This document shows positions 8,168-16,072 of a stretch of DNA of 64,000 bases, one piece after another (the first letter of the stretch is position 1; each line of letters starts with the position of its first letter). The stretch covers positions 1 to 64,000 of the forward strand of contig JAEZCO010000024.1 of assembly GCA_023433505.1 (NCBI GenBank). The letters run 5' to 3'. The translations under genes and the position numbers were made by a program. The DNA is from Bacillota bacterium. GTDB lineage: Bacteria > Bacillota > Clostridia > Acetivibrionales > DTU013. Below the pieces are notes generated by a model. That model saw only the letters and a program-made list of their open reading frames with translations. It was not told where the DNA came from and did not search any database.

Positions 8168-10213
8168 TTATGCAAATCCCAGCAAAGAACCCACCTGATA
8201 AACAATCACCGCCATTATCCACCCCAGGATAAGGCTGTACCCGATAGCAAAGCCGGTCCAGCCCCAGGAATTTGTTTCACGCCTTATGGCGCCGATGGTC
8301 GCTACACACGGGATGTATATCAGGGTCATAACCATGAAGGAAATTGCCGAAAGCGGAGTCCAGGCCGCCGCAAGGACTTTGGAAAGCCCTTCCTCACCTG
8401 CGCCGTAAACAGTGCCCAGGGTTCCGACAACGACTTCCTTTGCAACAATGCCGAACAGCAGCGCTACCGACGCCTCCCATGTCCCAAAGCCGGCCGGCCG
8501 GAATAAAGGAGCGATAAGACCCCCGGCCCTGCCAAGGAAGCTTGACGGACTGGCGTATTCCACCCCTGCCGGAAGGCTCGACAATACCCATACCAGCACC
8601 ACAACCGCAACGATGATGGTCCCTGCTTTGCGTATAAAAGCGCTTCCTCTGTCCCACATGTGGATGAAAGTGCTTCTCAGCGTCGGAACCCGGTAAGGCG
8701 GCAGCTCCATCACGAAATGGGAAGTCTCGCCCTTGAATATAAACCGCTTAAATACTACTCCCATCAAAACAGCCAGGACTATTCCCAGCAGGTACAGCAG
8801 GAATATGACCAGCCCCTGCCGGGCAGAAAAAAACGCCCCCGTAAAAAGTATATACACCGGAAGCCTTGCAGAGCAAGACATCAGCGGATTGATCAAAATC
8901 GTAACGAGCCGGTCCCGTTTGTTTTCAAGCGTCCGGGTGGCAAGTATGCCGGGGACATTACAGCCAAAACCCACAATCATGGGGATGAAGGATTTGCCAT
9001 GAAGACCGAGGGTATGCATGAACCGGTCCATAATATATGCGGCTCTCGCCATATAGCCGCTGTCCTCCAGGAGTGAAATCGCAAAGAAAAGCAAAAATAT
9101 GTTGGGCATAAAAACAATGACCGATCCGGCTCCGCCGATAATTCCGTCAACAATCAGCGAGTTCAGAAGCTGAGGCGCCCCTGCGGATTCCATCCAGCCC
9201 TTGAGCAGTGTGCCGAACCAACCGAAGAAGGACTCGATCATATCCGCCAACGGAGCCCCCAGGGTAAAGGTGAATTGAAAGACGCCCCACATGGCCAATA
9301 AAAATAGGGGGATTCCAAGGTAGCGGTTGGTAGCCACCTTGTCGATCTTGTCGGAGATGGACTGCCTCTCTTCCGCCGACATCGACCTTTTTAATGTTTC
9401 TTTGACGATGCCGCTGATAAAACCATATCTTTTTTCAGCAAAAAACGCTTCAATATCGTCGCCCCACATTGCTTCCAGCCTTTTCGCCGAGTGATCGCGG
9501 TATTCCTTGAGGGCAGCATATTCCATACTGTTTTTTACTATTCCCTCAATGGTAGTGTCCTTCTCAAGAAATTTTACCGCCAGCAATCTAGGGTTGTAAA
9601 CTGATAAGGCAGAATCCTTCCGGATTCCCTCCTGAAGCCTCTTTAAAACCTCTTCAACATCCTGCCCGTAATTTATACCCGGAATCTCGATCCTTGGCGA
9701 TTCGGAAGTGTCCAGCATCTGCTGCATAAGCTCCGTGATCCCCTGATTCTTTGTAGCAACCGTGGGAAGGACAGGCACGCCGAGGAGAAAAGACATTTTT
9801 TTCATGTCTATTTCCATATTCCTGGACCTGGCTTCATCATACATGTTCAGCACGAGGATGACCTTTACGCCCATCTCCAGCAACTGGCAGGTAAGGTACA
9901 TGTTCCTCTCCATATTGGTCGAATCAATCACATTGACGACAATATCCGGTTTTTCAAATAAAATATAGTCCCTTGCGACGGCCTCATCCTCAGAATACGC
10001 CCCAAGGCTGTATGTACCCGGAAGGTCCACCACCTTTATCTGCCTGCCGTTAAAAATGAAGCTGCCCTCTTTTTTTTCAACGGTAACTCCCGGCCAGTTT
10101 CCCACATGCTGCCTGGACCCCGTCAGCGTATTAAAAATAACGGTTTTACCGCAGTTTGGATTGCCGGCGATGGCAATTACCAATTCCTTATTTTTTATCA
10201 GTGTCCTTTCCAT
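8168..10213 (-). CDS. feoB: ferrous iron transporter B
   Basis: A 681-residue FeoB, the inner-membrane channel for Fe2+ uptake. The N-terminal G domain has G1 GNPNCGKT (residues 17-24), G3 DLPG (63-66) and a G4 in VLNMYDEA; the Asn-Met-Tyr-Asp variant replaces the usual NxxD spacing acceptably. A helical GDI linker follows (to about 275), then the Gate/CORE membrane region with the conserved GFGCNVPG and the Cys-bearing SCSARLPVY. The start has GAGGTTGAG upstream. It lies 71 bases after feoA and is followed by its Cys-rich partner; the feoA-feoB gap holds a second DtxR-like site. Confidence 0.96.
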   Translation of the reverse strand: MERTLIKNKELVIAIAGNPNCGKTVIFNTLTGSRQHVGNWPGVTVEKKEGSFIFNGRQIKVVDLPGTYSLGAYSEDEAVARDYILFEKPDIVVNVIDSTNMERNMYLTCQLLEMGVKVILVLNMYDEARSRNMEIDMKKMSFLLGVPVLPTVATKNQGITELMQQMLDTSESPRIEIPGINYGQDVEEVLKRLQEGIRKDSALSVYNPRLLAVKFLEKDTTIEGIVKNSMEYAALKEYRDHSAKRLEAMWGDDIEAFFAEKRYGFISGIVKETLKRSMSAEERQSISDKIDKVATNRYLGIPLFLLAMWGVFQFTFTLGAPLADMIESFFGWFGTLLKGWMESAGAPQLLNSLIVDGIIGGAGSVIVFMPNIFLLFFAISLLEDSGYMARAAYIMDRFMHTLGLHGKSFIPMIVGFGCNVPGILATRTLENKRDRLVTILINPLMSCSARLPVYILFTGAFFSARQGLVIFLLYLLGIVLAVLMGVVFKRFIFKGETSHFVMELPPYRVPTLRSTFIHMWDRGSAFIRKAGTIIVAVVVLVWVLSSLPAGVEYASPSSFLGRAGGLIAPLFRPAGFGTWEASVALLFGIVAKEVVVGTLGTVYGAGEEGLSKVLAAAWTPLSAISFMVMTLIYIPCVATIGAIRRETNSWGWTGFAIGYSLILGWIMAVIVYQVGSLLGFA

Positions 10214-10232
10214 CCGCTCAACCTCGCGCCTT

Positions 10233-10248
10233 GTTAGTTCAGCCTAAC
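10233..10248. promoter_or_regulatory. second DtxR-like iron box between feoA and feoB
   Basis: Half-sites GTTAG and CTAAC are separated by six bases in the feoA-feoB gap. They match the half-sites of the main operator at 10619-10636 and could give feoB separate iron control; the spacing is less canonical. Confidence 0.4.
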
Positions 10249-10284
10249 TTCCAAAGCGAGATACCCCTTATTTTCATTGAAAGA

Positions 10285-10536
10285 TCAAAGTAATTCTACC
10301 AGAATTTCCGATGCTTCCGCTTTCCGCAAGCTGAGATTATAGCCCTTTATTCCAAGCTCCATGGGGTCCCCCAGCGGAGCGAAGCCCTTTACAAGTATTT
10401 CAGTACCGGTGATAATCCCCATTTCCATAATACGACGCCTTACAAGGCCTTTTGTGGAAACCTTTACGACTCTTCCTTTCTGCCCCGTCTTAAGCTGGCT
10501 CAGCGCCATAGTAACAATATCCCTGTTATCAGTCAT
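10285..10536 (-). CDS. feoA: ferrous iron transport protein A
   Basis: FeoA is a small SH3-like cytosolic protein that assists FeoB. The residues VVKVSTKGLVRRRIMEMGI, the TGTEILVKGFAPLGDP turn and the LSLRKAEASEILVE end are family hallmarks. The 83-residue reading starts at 10536; an in-frame ATG nine codons later (MALSQLKTGQ) also has a ribosome binding site and matches the usual FeoA N-terminus better, so the true start is uncertain. It is the first gene of the iron operon. Confidence 0.93.
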   Translation of the reverse strand: MTDNRDIVTMALSQLKTGQKGRVVKVSTKGLVRRRIMEMGIITGTEILVKGFAPLGDPMELGIKGYNLSLRKAEASEILVELL

Positions 10537-10618
10537 ACCATTTTTACCTTTCCGGATGTCAGCCGTTTCAGAGCGCTTATCACCAATGCGGCTCCTTGCA
10601 TAACGATGGAATTCTATT

Positions 10619-10664
10619 TGTTAGGTTCACCTAACATGTTAGCATTTCAAAATCTTCTTGTCAA
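10619..10664 (-). promoter_or_regulatory. feo promoter with DtxR/IdeR-type iron box
   Basis: On the minus strand a consensus -35 TTGACA (10659-10664) and -10 TAACAT (10636-10641) are separated by exactly 17 bases. Immediately downstream and touching the -10 lies the palindrome TGTTAGGT-TC-ACCTAACA (10619-10636), which matches DtxR-family boxes (TTAGG...CCTAA). Bound Fe2+-repressor would cover the transcription start and shut the operon when iron is plentiful. The regulator gene itself is not in the window. Confidence 0.82.
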
Positions 10665-10733
10665 GCGCAATTTCGCCTTGAACCATCCTGTTATCCTCTC
10701 CGTTTTTCAGTATATTTGCCAATTGACAGCATA

Positions 10734-10763
10734 AAAAGGAGCGTGAAATCATCCGCTCCTTTT
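10734..10763 (-). terminator. intrinsic terminator after the SGNH hydrolase gene
   Basis: A 10-bp stem AAAAGGAGCG / CGCTCCTTTT with a 10-base loop is followed on the minus strand by TTTTTATG. It lies 55 bases past the hydrolase stop. Confidence 0.75.
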
Positions 10764-10817
10764 GGACACAATCAATGCTATTGAAAAGAAAATGAACTGC
10801 TCACACCCGGGTATTCC

Positions 10818-11471
10818 TCAAGCTCTCCATTCATAGCCTATTGCGCTTAAAAACGCCCTTGCCAGCACCATGTTTCCTTCCGTATTGGGATGGACCCTGT
10901 CCCAGGCAAAGGCATTGGGATGATAATGCTTAAGAACCGCATTGAAAGCTGCCTGGGTATCTACAAATACGGTTTTGTATTTTGCAGCAAGCTCCCTGAC
11001 CACATTGCCGTAGTCATCCATCTTTGAACGCATAGCATCCGCAGTATTGGGTTCTATGTAATAGGGCGTCATAAGGACCATTCCTTTTAGCTGCGGCAAG
11101 GTAACCTTAACCAGCTCTTCAAGCGTTGCAGCATATTCTTCGATACCCACATGCTGTTCCTGTATAAACGGGCTGTCGAACTGCCTCCAGACGTCATTGA
11201 TACCGATCATAATAGAGAGCCAATCAGGATGCAGCTCCAAAACATCGGTCTGCCAGCGCGCCTTGAGATCCCTCACCGTATTTCCCGAGGAACCCATATT
11301 CACGACCCTGATCCGTCTTTCAGGATATGCCGACTGCAGCAATCCGGATACCAATCCGACATATCCCTTTCCTATGGCCCCGAACAGGCCCTCGCCCACG
11401 GGTCTTGCCCGCTCATAATCCGTGATGGAGTCTCCAATCAATAATAACTTGCTGTTTTCAGCGATCAGCAT
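10818..11471 (-). CDS. SGNH/GDSL-family hydrolase
   Basis: A 217-residue cytoplasmic esterase/lipase-like protein (no signal peptide). All four SGNH blocks are visible: block I GDSITD with the nucleophile Ser near residue 17, block II GSSGNTV, block III GINDVW, and block V DRVHPN with the Asp and His of the triad. Relatives deacetylate carbohydrates or hydrolyse small esters. A GGGGGATG ribosome binding site supports the start. It follows the DUF1653 gene by 32 bases and may be cotranscribed with it; a terminator closes the unit. Confidence 0.9.
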   Translation of the reverse strand: MLIAENSKLLLIGDSITDYERARPVGEGLFGAIGKGYVGLVSGLLQSAYPERRIRVVNMGSSGNTVRDLKARWQTDVLELHPDWLSIMIGINDVWRQFDSPFIQEQHVGIEEYAATLEELVKVTLPQLKGMVLMTPYYIEPNTADAMRSKMDDYGNVVRELAAKYKTVFVDTQAAFNAVLKHYHPNAFAWDRVHPNTEGNMVLARAFLSAIGYEWRA

Positions 11472-11503
11472 TCTTTACATCCCCCTTTGTATCGATTGAT
11501 TTT

Positions 11504-11734
11504 TTACGCATTTATTTCTTCAAACCGATAGACCATTCCGCCTTCGGCTTCCTTGCGGTCAAGAAACATTTGCAGCGGCCTTACCCAGATTCCCATCTCT
11601 CCGTACAGCGCCTGGTAAACCACCAGTTCCTCCAGGGTTTCGGAATGCTTTGCAACGTGAAGCACAAGATATTCCCTGCCCTTAAAATGCCTGTACCTGC
11701 CGCCGATCTTGATCTCCCTGCTTACCTCGCCCAT
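11504..11734 (-). CDS. DUF1653 family protein
   Basis: A 76-residue protein with the family signature GRYRHFKGREYLVLHVAKH, then LVVYQALYGEMGIWVRPL and a C-terminal MFLDR segment. DUF1653 proteins are small SH3-like folds of unknown function found across bacteria. The start has GGAGG. It heads a likely two-gene unit with the SGNH hydrolase. Confidence 0.88.
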   Translation of the reverse strand: MGEVSREIKIGGRYRHFKGREYLVLHVAKHSETLEELVVYQALYGEMGIWVRPLQMFLDRKEAEGGMVYRFEEINA

Positions 11735-11783
11735 TTGTCCTCCAACATATTTCCCTATTTATATCCCATTAAAAAATGTAGGA

Positions 11784-11820
11784 TTCCGGTCCCATCGATG
11801 GGTTTCCGGTCCCACCGGAA
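11784..11820. repeat. tandem hairpins with direct repeat
   Basis: In the gap between DUF1653 and the PHP gene, TTCCGGTCCCA occurs twice (11784-11794, 11804-11814). A 12-base perfect palindrome CCCATCGATGGG (11791-11802) sits between, and TTCCGGT-CCC-ACCGGAA (11804-11820) forms a second perfect hairpin. No coding potential was seen. Confidence 0.6.
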
Positions 11821-11865
11821 CCAGGGTATTATTGTTCATTGTAAAAAGTATCCGCAGGGTATAAG

Positions 11866-11969
11866 ATGATATGGAAAACTTGCAAAAGTCCTCCTTATTA
11901 TTTATGTAATAAACTTTCCATAAACACCATACCTTACTCCGCCTGTCCGCCCGGACAGGTCTTTTTTTT
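11866..11969 (+). ncRNA. candidate small RNA ending in a strong terminator
   Basis: Every gene around this gap is on the minus strand, yet a near-perfect plus-strand intrinsic terminator sits at 11942-11969. Upstream, TATGGAAA (11870-11877) pairs with TTTCCATA (11915-11922), exposing a loop that contains CCTCCTT, complementary to Shine-Dalgarno sequences. A weak -35/-10 pair (TTGTAA 11839, TATAAG 11860, spacer 15) precedes it. The inferred RNA would be about 100 bases. The 5' end is a guess. Confidence 0.38.
11942..11969 (+). terminator. plus-strand intrinsic terminator with no plus-strand gene
   Basis: The stem CCTGTCC-GCCC-GGACAGG is perfect and is followed by TCTTTTTTTT on the plus strand. 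It lies just beyond the stop codon of the minus-strand PHP gene but has the wrong polarity to serve it. Confidence 0.85.
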
Positions 11970-11972
11970 GGA

Positions 11973-12809
11973 TCAGCGCCGCCCCTTCATACTCTCCAGC
12001 AGCTCGTAGGGGACACGCAAATCTCCCCGGCCGACGCCGATATCAATATCCGGCTTGAAGCTCCCGTGAAAATCACTGCCGCCGGTCACAAGCAGGCTGT
12101 GTTTTGCGGCAAGCTCCAAAAGCATGGCTGTCTGTTGGGGGGTATTGTCCACATAGTATGCCTCAATACCCTTCAGGCCAGCTTGCTTAAGCTCTCCAAG
12201 CAGAGTATCCAACCGCTCCTTTTCCATTCCTAAGTAAATAGGGTGCGCTAAAACAGGCAGACCGCCTGCTGCGTTTATCTCTCCCAGGCACTGCCGGGGC
12301 GTGAGCTTATCCTTTTTGAAATATGCAGCCCTGCCGCTGCCAAGATATTTGTCGAAAGCTTCTTCCAGGCTGCCGGCATATCCCTTTTCAACCATTACCT
12401 TGGCTATATGGGGGCGCCCGATGACGCTGCCGGAAGATTTTGCAAGCACTTCCTCCATGGTAATGCGGATGCCAAGCTCGTTCAGCTTATCAATGATCCG
12501 CGGGTTTCTTTCCTCTCTTTTTAAACGCAAATCCGCAAGAACCCCCGCGATCCTTGAATAATCACCCTGGATGAAATATCCCAGAATGTGCATTTCAGGG
12601 TCGAAATCCGCACTTATCTCAATCGCCGGAATCACCTCAAGCCCGATTCTTATGCCTTCATCTACAGCAGCCGGCAGTCCGTCTGTCGTATCATGATCCG
12701 ATATGGCAATGGCTTTTAACCCTTTATGTTTTGCATAGTTTACAAGCTCTTCCGGAAGCATGCTTCCATCGGATGCCGTCGTATGTGTGTGAAGGTCGAT
12801 TAATTGCAT
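11973..12809 (-). CDS. PHP-domain metal-dependent phosphoesterase
   Basis: A 278-residue PHP-family protein. The metal-site motifs are present: DLHTHTTASDGS at the N-terminus, SDHDTTDG, EIS.DF and the C-terminal GSDFHG. It resembles the YciV/RNase AM group, which remove phosphates from nucleoside 3',5'-bisphosphates or act as 5'-3' exoribonucleases; which activity applies is not visible. I start it at ATG 12809 (MQLIDLHTHT) with GAGGTGG directly upstream rather than at 12836. Other PHP phosphoesterases in Clostridia are similar in length. Confidence 0.9.
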   Translation of the reverse strand: MQLIDLHTHTTASDGSMLPEELVNYAKHKGLKAIAISDHDTTDGLPAAVDEGIRIGLEVIPAIEISADFDPEMHILGYFIQGDYSRIAGVLADLRLKREERNPRIIDKLNELGIRITMEEVLAKSSGSVIGRPHIAKVMVEKGYAGSLEEAFDKYLGSGRAAYFKKDKLTPRQCLGEINAAGGLPVLAHPIYLGMEKERLDTLLGELKQAGLKGIEAYYVDNTPQQTAMLLELAAKHSLLVTGGSDFHGSFKPDIDIGVGRGDLRVPYELLESMKGRR

Positions 12810-12884
12810 TTTCCACCTCGAAAAATAGGATGTCAATTCGAATGGGCATTACTTTTACGTTCAGGTATAATCCGGCTTGGCGCC

Positions 12885-13361
12885 TTAGGAATATTCAAAT
12901 TTCTTGCACTCCTCCGGAGGGAATTTATTGTCGTAAACCAGCTTAAGCACCTTGTCAAGCGTACGCAGCGCCCTGCAGGCCTGTTCGACGGTAATAAGCC
13001 CCTGCTCCAGTGCCTCTGCCAGTTCATCGGTATCAAGCACCTTGATGGTCCTGTCCGGCAGGATTTTTACATCCACCAGCAGGTCTTCAAAGGTATATTC
13101 ATCCTTTTCCGCCTTGTACAGCACATCAATAATATCACAATACCAGTAAAGAAATATACCTTCCTCATTATAAAATCTGGCCAGCTTGATGCCTTCCTTT
13201 AAAAACGTATAGGAAATTCCACCGTAAAAATCTGTCCTTGGCTTGATGGCCTTCCACCGGGTAACAAGAAGCGCGTCATCCCTGAAAATCAGCTCGTCGC
13301 TGGAAATATCCGCGATTTCATAAGGTATAAATCGTTTTCTCAACAATATAGGTTTTTTCAT
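12885..13361 (-). CDS. DUF402 domain protein
   Basis: A 158-residue protein with the DUF402 pattern: an N-terminal beta-rich half followed by FYNEEGIFLYWYCDI, then YTFEDLLVDVKILPD and DTDELAEALEQGLIT. Characterised DUF402 proteins include nucleoside diphosphatases and FAU-1-like RNA-associated proteins, and bind divalent metal through Asp residues such as the DxD region here. GAGGGGA precedes the ATG. The gene is upstream of the PHP gene with a 75-base gap and may be cotranscribed with it. Confidence 0.85.
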   Translation of the reverse strand: MKKPILLRKRFIPYEIADISSDELIFRDDALLVTRWKAIKPRTDFYGGISYTFLKEGIKLARFYNEEGIFLYWYCDIIDVLYKAEKDEYTFEDLLVDVKILPDRTIKVLDTDELAEALEQGLITVEQACRALRTLDKVLKLVYDNKFPPEECKKFEYS

Positions 13362-13530
13362 ATCTTCCCCTCAGCAGCCAAATAAAGATACCTACTATTA
13401 TACATGATAACAGGCTTAAAAACAAAAAAGATATTATGCGAAGCATATTTCCCATTATTTGTCATTTTGCGCACAACGTGCTATAATGTACAGGTTACAT
13501 AAGCCCTAATCCAAATGGGGGGATACCTGC

Positions 13531-13848
13531 ATGAAACATATTAAAAGCTGCAATACCTGCGCCAATGGCCTGACCAATAACTTCAACCAGGATATATTGT
13601 GCAAGATCAAGGGCATCGTTTCCCATGATTTTGTCTGTTCGAAATACAAAGCGCTGCCCATGACCCGGAATATTCTTACCCGTAAGAACAAATGTGTGGA
13701 TTGCGAATTTTACATTGTGGATGCGGCAAATTCGGTGGAACCCGTCCCCATTGGCTTCTGCCAGCTTTTTACCGTCAGGAAGTTCAACGGAGAGGCAAAA
13801 TGCGCCTGCTCAAAATTTATACGGAAATCCGAATCCATCGTTTCATAG
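13531..13848 (+). CDS. cysteine-rich protein of unknown function
   Basis: A 105-residue cytoplasmic protein not recognised as a named family. It has nine cysteines arranged in two similar modules: C7-x2-C10, C24, C36 and C55-x2-C58, C77, C91-x-C93. Each could build a zinc or iron-sulfur site. A GGGGGGA ribosome binding site lies 8 bases before the ATG. It has its own upstream region and is followed by the lytic transglycosylase gene on the same strand, separated by a promoter-like TATAAT and a hairpin element. Confidence 0.72.
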   Translation: MKHIKSCNTCANGLTNNFNQDILCKIKGIVSHDFVCSKYKALPMTRNILTRKNKCVDCEFYIVDAANSVEPVPIGFCQLFTVRKFNGEAKCACSKFIRKSESIVS

Positions 13849-13886
13849 CTATTCTTCTCCATCTTTTATTCCGATATACTATTTGG

Positions 13887-13892
13887 TATAAT
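13887..13892 (+). promoter_or_regulatory. -10 box upstream of the lytic transglycosylase
   Basis: A perfect TATAAT lies 97 bases before the transglycosylase start. Only a weak TTTATT is seen 17 bases further upstream. If used, the hairpin element at 13905-13960 would lie in the 5' leader. Confidence 0.45.
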
Positions 13893-13904
13893 AGCTATTA
13901 ATGT

Positions 13905-13960
13905 AAGGGGACACACCCTCTGAGTTGGGGGTAATCCGTATTAGGAGGGAATGTCCCCTT
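13905..13960. repeat. inverted-repeat element, family E, copy 1
   Basis: Terminal repeats AAGGGGACA and TGTCCCCTT enclose about 38 bases including CCCTC...GAGGG. A related element with the same ends is at 50291-50345. It lies in the leader of the transglycosylase gene. Confidence 0.55.
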
Positions 13961-13988
13961 CTGAACAGCAGTATTATAGGAGAATGCA

Positions 13989-14618
13989 ATGAACCTAAGG
14001 GTAGCGGATATATTTCAGCAAAAACTGAATGAAATTCAAAGCAGGCTTCCTGTCAAAATCATACGGTCCCAGGAGGGCATTCCGTTTCAGGAATACCTGG
14101 AGACAGCACAGGATGAGTTGGCGGATGCTGCCGCTGTCAAACCGGCAGACCACGGCAAAGACCTTGAAAGGGCGGAAAAATCACTGGCGGCCAATACCTC
14201 TTTCATACCCGCAGACAAAACGAGACTGATGTTGACGATTAATGATACTATACAAAAAGCCTCCGTCAAATATCATATTGATCCGGATTTATTAAGAGCC
14301 GTGGTAAAGCAGGAATCCGGCTTCAACCCTTATTCCGTTTCCAGCTCCGGCGCCCAGGGACTGATGCAGTTGATGCCCGATACCGCAGACGGTCTGGGCG
14401 TTGACAATCCATGGGACATAGCGCAGAATATCGACGGCGGCGCAAGATATCTGAAAGATCAGCTGGTAGCCTTTGACGGCGATCTGCGGCTGGCACTGGC
14501 AGCTTATAACGCAGGGCCGGGAAATGTAAAAAAATATAACGGAATACCGCCGTTTGACGAAACCCGGAATTATGTGGATAAGGTTTTGCAATATTATTTC
14601 CAATATTCCGAAAGCTAA
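13989..14618 (+). CDS. lytic transglycosylase (SLT domain)
   Basis: A 209-residue protein whose C-terminal half (about 80-205) is a soluble-lytic-transglycosylase domain that cleaves the glycan strands of peptidoglycan. The catalytic Glu is in VVKQESGFNP, followed by GAQGLMQLMPDTA, LAAYNAGPGNV and YVDKVL, all canonical. The N-terminal 75 residues are hydrophilic with no clear signal peptide, as in many YjbJ/CwlQ-like Bacillota enzymes that leave the cell by other means. AGGAGAA precedes the start. A promoter-like TATAAT lies upstream. It is followed by the DnaA/Spo0A-box region. Confidence 0.92.
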   Translation: MNLRVADIFQQKLNEIQSRLPVKIIRSQEGIPFQEYLETAQDELADAAAVKPADHGKDLERAEKSLAANTSFIPADKTRLMLTINDTIQKASVKYHIDPDLLRAVVKQESGFNPYSVSSSGAQGLMQLMPDTADGLGVDNPWDIAQNIDGGARYLKDQLVAFDGDLRLALAAYNAGPGNVKKYNGIPPFDETRNYVDKVLQYYFQYSES

Positions 14619-14628
14619 CAAAAATTAT

Positions 14629-14704
14629 TTATAACGACCTAATGTAAGGAAATTTGTCGTTTGCAGACAAATTTCCTACATTAACATAGTTTCAACGGTT
14701 ATAA
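14629..14704. repeat. inverted-repeat element, family C, copy 1
   Basis: Ends TTATAAC / GTTATAA enclose a long hairpin: AATGTAAGGAAATTTGTC (14641-14658) pairs with 14666-14682 with one bulged base. A diverged second copy shares TTTATAACGACCTAAT and GTTTCAACG at 33602-33674. Confidence 0.6.
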
Positions 14705-14985
14705 TCCACACAATCCACAAACTTATCCACATGAGGAAATGCTGAAAATACTGGCTTTACGATAAATTTCCACAATATTCACACACAGTGTTTCAACATT
14801 TTTCACCTTATTTTCTGCGGAGAGCAATTCTGTCGAAAGCCCTGAAACAGCACTTTTTTACGGCATAAGCCAGATCTGGAACCCATTCGACATTTTACAA
14901 TATCTGTCGAATTCTTCCATAAAATACGGATGAATCTACCTTTGCCAGGCAAGAATTTTGCCGGCGATTTGTGTAGTTATCCACA
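14702..14985. promoter_or_regulatory. cluster of DnaA boxes and Spo0A boxes
   Basis: This gene-free stretch has two perfect DnaA boxes TTATCCACA (14723-14731, 14977-14985), two 8/9 matches (14702-14710 TAATCCACA, 14775-14783 ATATTCACA) and two weaker ones. It also has three perfect Spo0A-box heptamers TGTCGAA: 14831-14837, 14905-14911, and inverted at 14886-14892. The last two form ATTCGACA-N12-TGTCGAAT. No dnaA, dnaN or rpmH is nearby, so this is not the standard oriC neighbourhood. It could be a DnaA-titration or Spo0A-controlled site. Confidence 0.55.
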
Positions 14986-14986
14986 A

Positions 14987-16015
14987 TCATCTGTCGCCCA
15001 GCTTTAAACCCGGAATGGCGTTGAGGCACAAATCCGCTCTATTTCCCGAATTATATCCGAAATATGCCGCTCCGGCGATCATCGCCGCATTATCCGTGCA
15101 CAGTACAGGCTTCGGATAGTAAACCTCAATGCCCTTTTTTCCGGCGGCCTCCTTCATACTGCTTCTTAAGAGCGAATTTGCGGCAACACCGCCGGCCAGT
15201 GCAATAATCCCTGTTTTCGTCCTCATGGCGGCCTCAACGGTATTTTTCACCAGTACGTCCACTACCGCTTGCTGAAAGCTGGCGCACAGGTCCTCGATGA
15301 CAAGGGTATCACCTTTTTGCTCCATATGGTTGAGATAATTCAAAACTGCCGTCTTCAGACCGCTGAAGCTGAAATCCAGACTTCCGCCCTGAAAGTAGAC
15401 CCTTGGGAAATCAATGGCTTTACTGTTTCCTTTGGCCGCAGTTTTATCGATCAGAGGGCCTCCCGGATATCCCAGGCCTACCGCTCTGGCAATTTTGTCG
15501 AAGGCTTCGCCGGCGGCGTCGTCTCTTGTCTGACCCATGATTTCAAATTTATCGAATTCCCTCACATGCACGATATGGCTGTGCCCGCCGGATGCGACAA
15601 GGCAGGTAAAAGGCGGCTCCAGTTCCGGATTTTCAAGGTAATTTGCGGCTATATGCCCTTCGATATGATGTACCCCGATGAGGGGCTTCTTCAAAACATA
15701 CGCCATCCCCTTTGCAGCCGAAAGGCCCACAAGCAGAGCTCCTACCAGTCCCGGGCCGTAGGTTATGCCAATGGCATCGAGCTCGCCGGCCTTTACGCAT
15801 GCTTCCTCCAGGGCCTGGTTAATCACAGGTAAAACCAGCTCCACATGCTTGCGGGAGGCGATCTCAGGTACTACGCCGCCAAATTTGCTATGTAGGTCCA
15901 CCTGGGAGGAAATAATGTTGGACAATATTCTTCTTCCATTTACTACTACAGCTGCAGAAGTCTCGTCGCAGCTGGATTCTATACCTAATATTCTGATATC
16001 CTTCAAATGACTCAC
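14987..16015 (-). CDS. tsaD: tRNA N6-threonylcarbamoyladenosine synthase subunit TsaD
   Basis: A 342-residue TsaD (Gcp/Kae1 family), which transfers the threonylcarbamoyl group to A37 of ANN-decoding tRNAs together with TsaB and TsaE. Visible hallmarks are GIESSCDETSAAVV, the metal-binding HIEGH in VHHIEGHIAA, SGGHSHIV and the C-terminal ALAGGVAANS with TDNAAMI. The start is either GTG 16015 or TTG 16006; the latter has AGGTG at better spacing. TsaB and TsaE are not adjacent. A minus-strand terminator lies just upstream of it, so it has its own promoter. Confidence 0.96.
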   Translation of the reverse strand: MSHLKDIRILGIESSCDETSAAVVVNGRRILSNIISSQVDLHSKFGGVVPEIASRKHVELVLPVINQALEEACVKAGELDAIGITYGPGLVGALLVGLSAAKGMAYVLKKPLIGVHHIEGHIAANYLENPELEPPFTCLVASGGHSHIVHVREFDKFEIMGQTRDDAAGEAFDKIARAVGLGYPGGPLIDKTAAKGNSKAIDFPRVYFQGGSLDFSFSGLKTAVLNYLNHMEQKGDTLVIEDLCASFQQAVVDVLVKNTVEAAMRTKTGIIALAGGVAANSLLRSSMKEAAGKKGIEVYYPKPVLCTDNAAMIAGAAYFGYNSGNRADLCLNAIPGLKLGDR

Positions 16016-16072
16016 ACCTGTCTTTCATGGAATACTCACTATTATACCATCATATTCTGTTCAAAAAAAAGC

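Noticed and set aside
14702..14985. Chromosomal replication origin
   Set aside because: Kept as a finding about DnaA/Spo0A boxes, but the oriC call was rejected: dnaA, dnaN and rpmH are absent, and no AT-rich unwinding element with DnaA-trio pattern was recognised.
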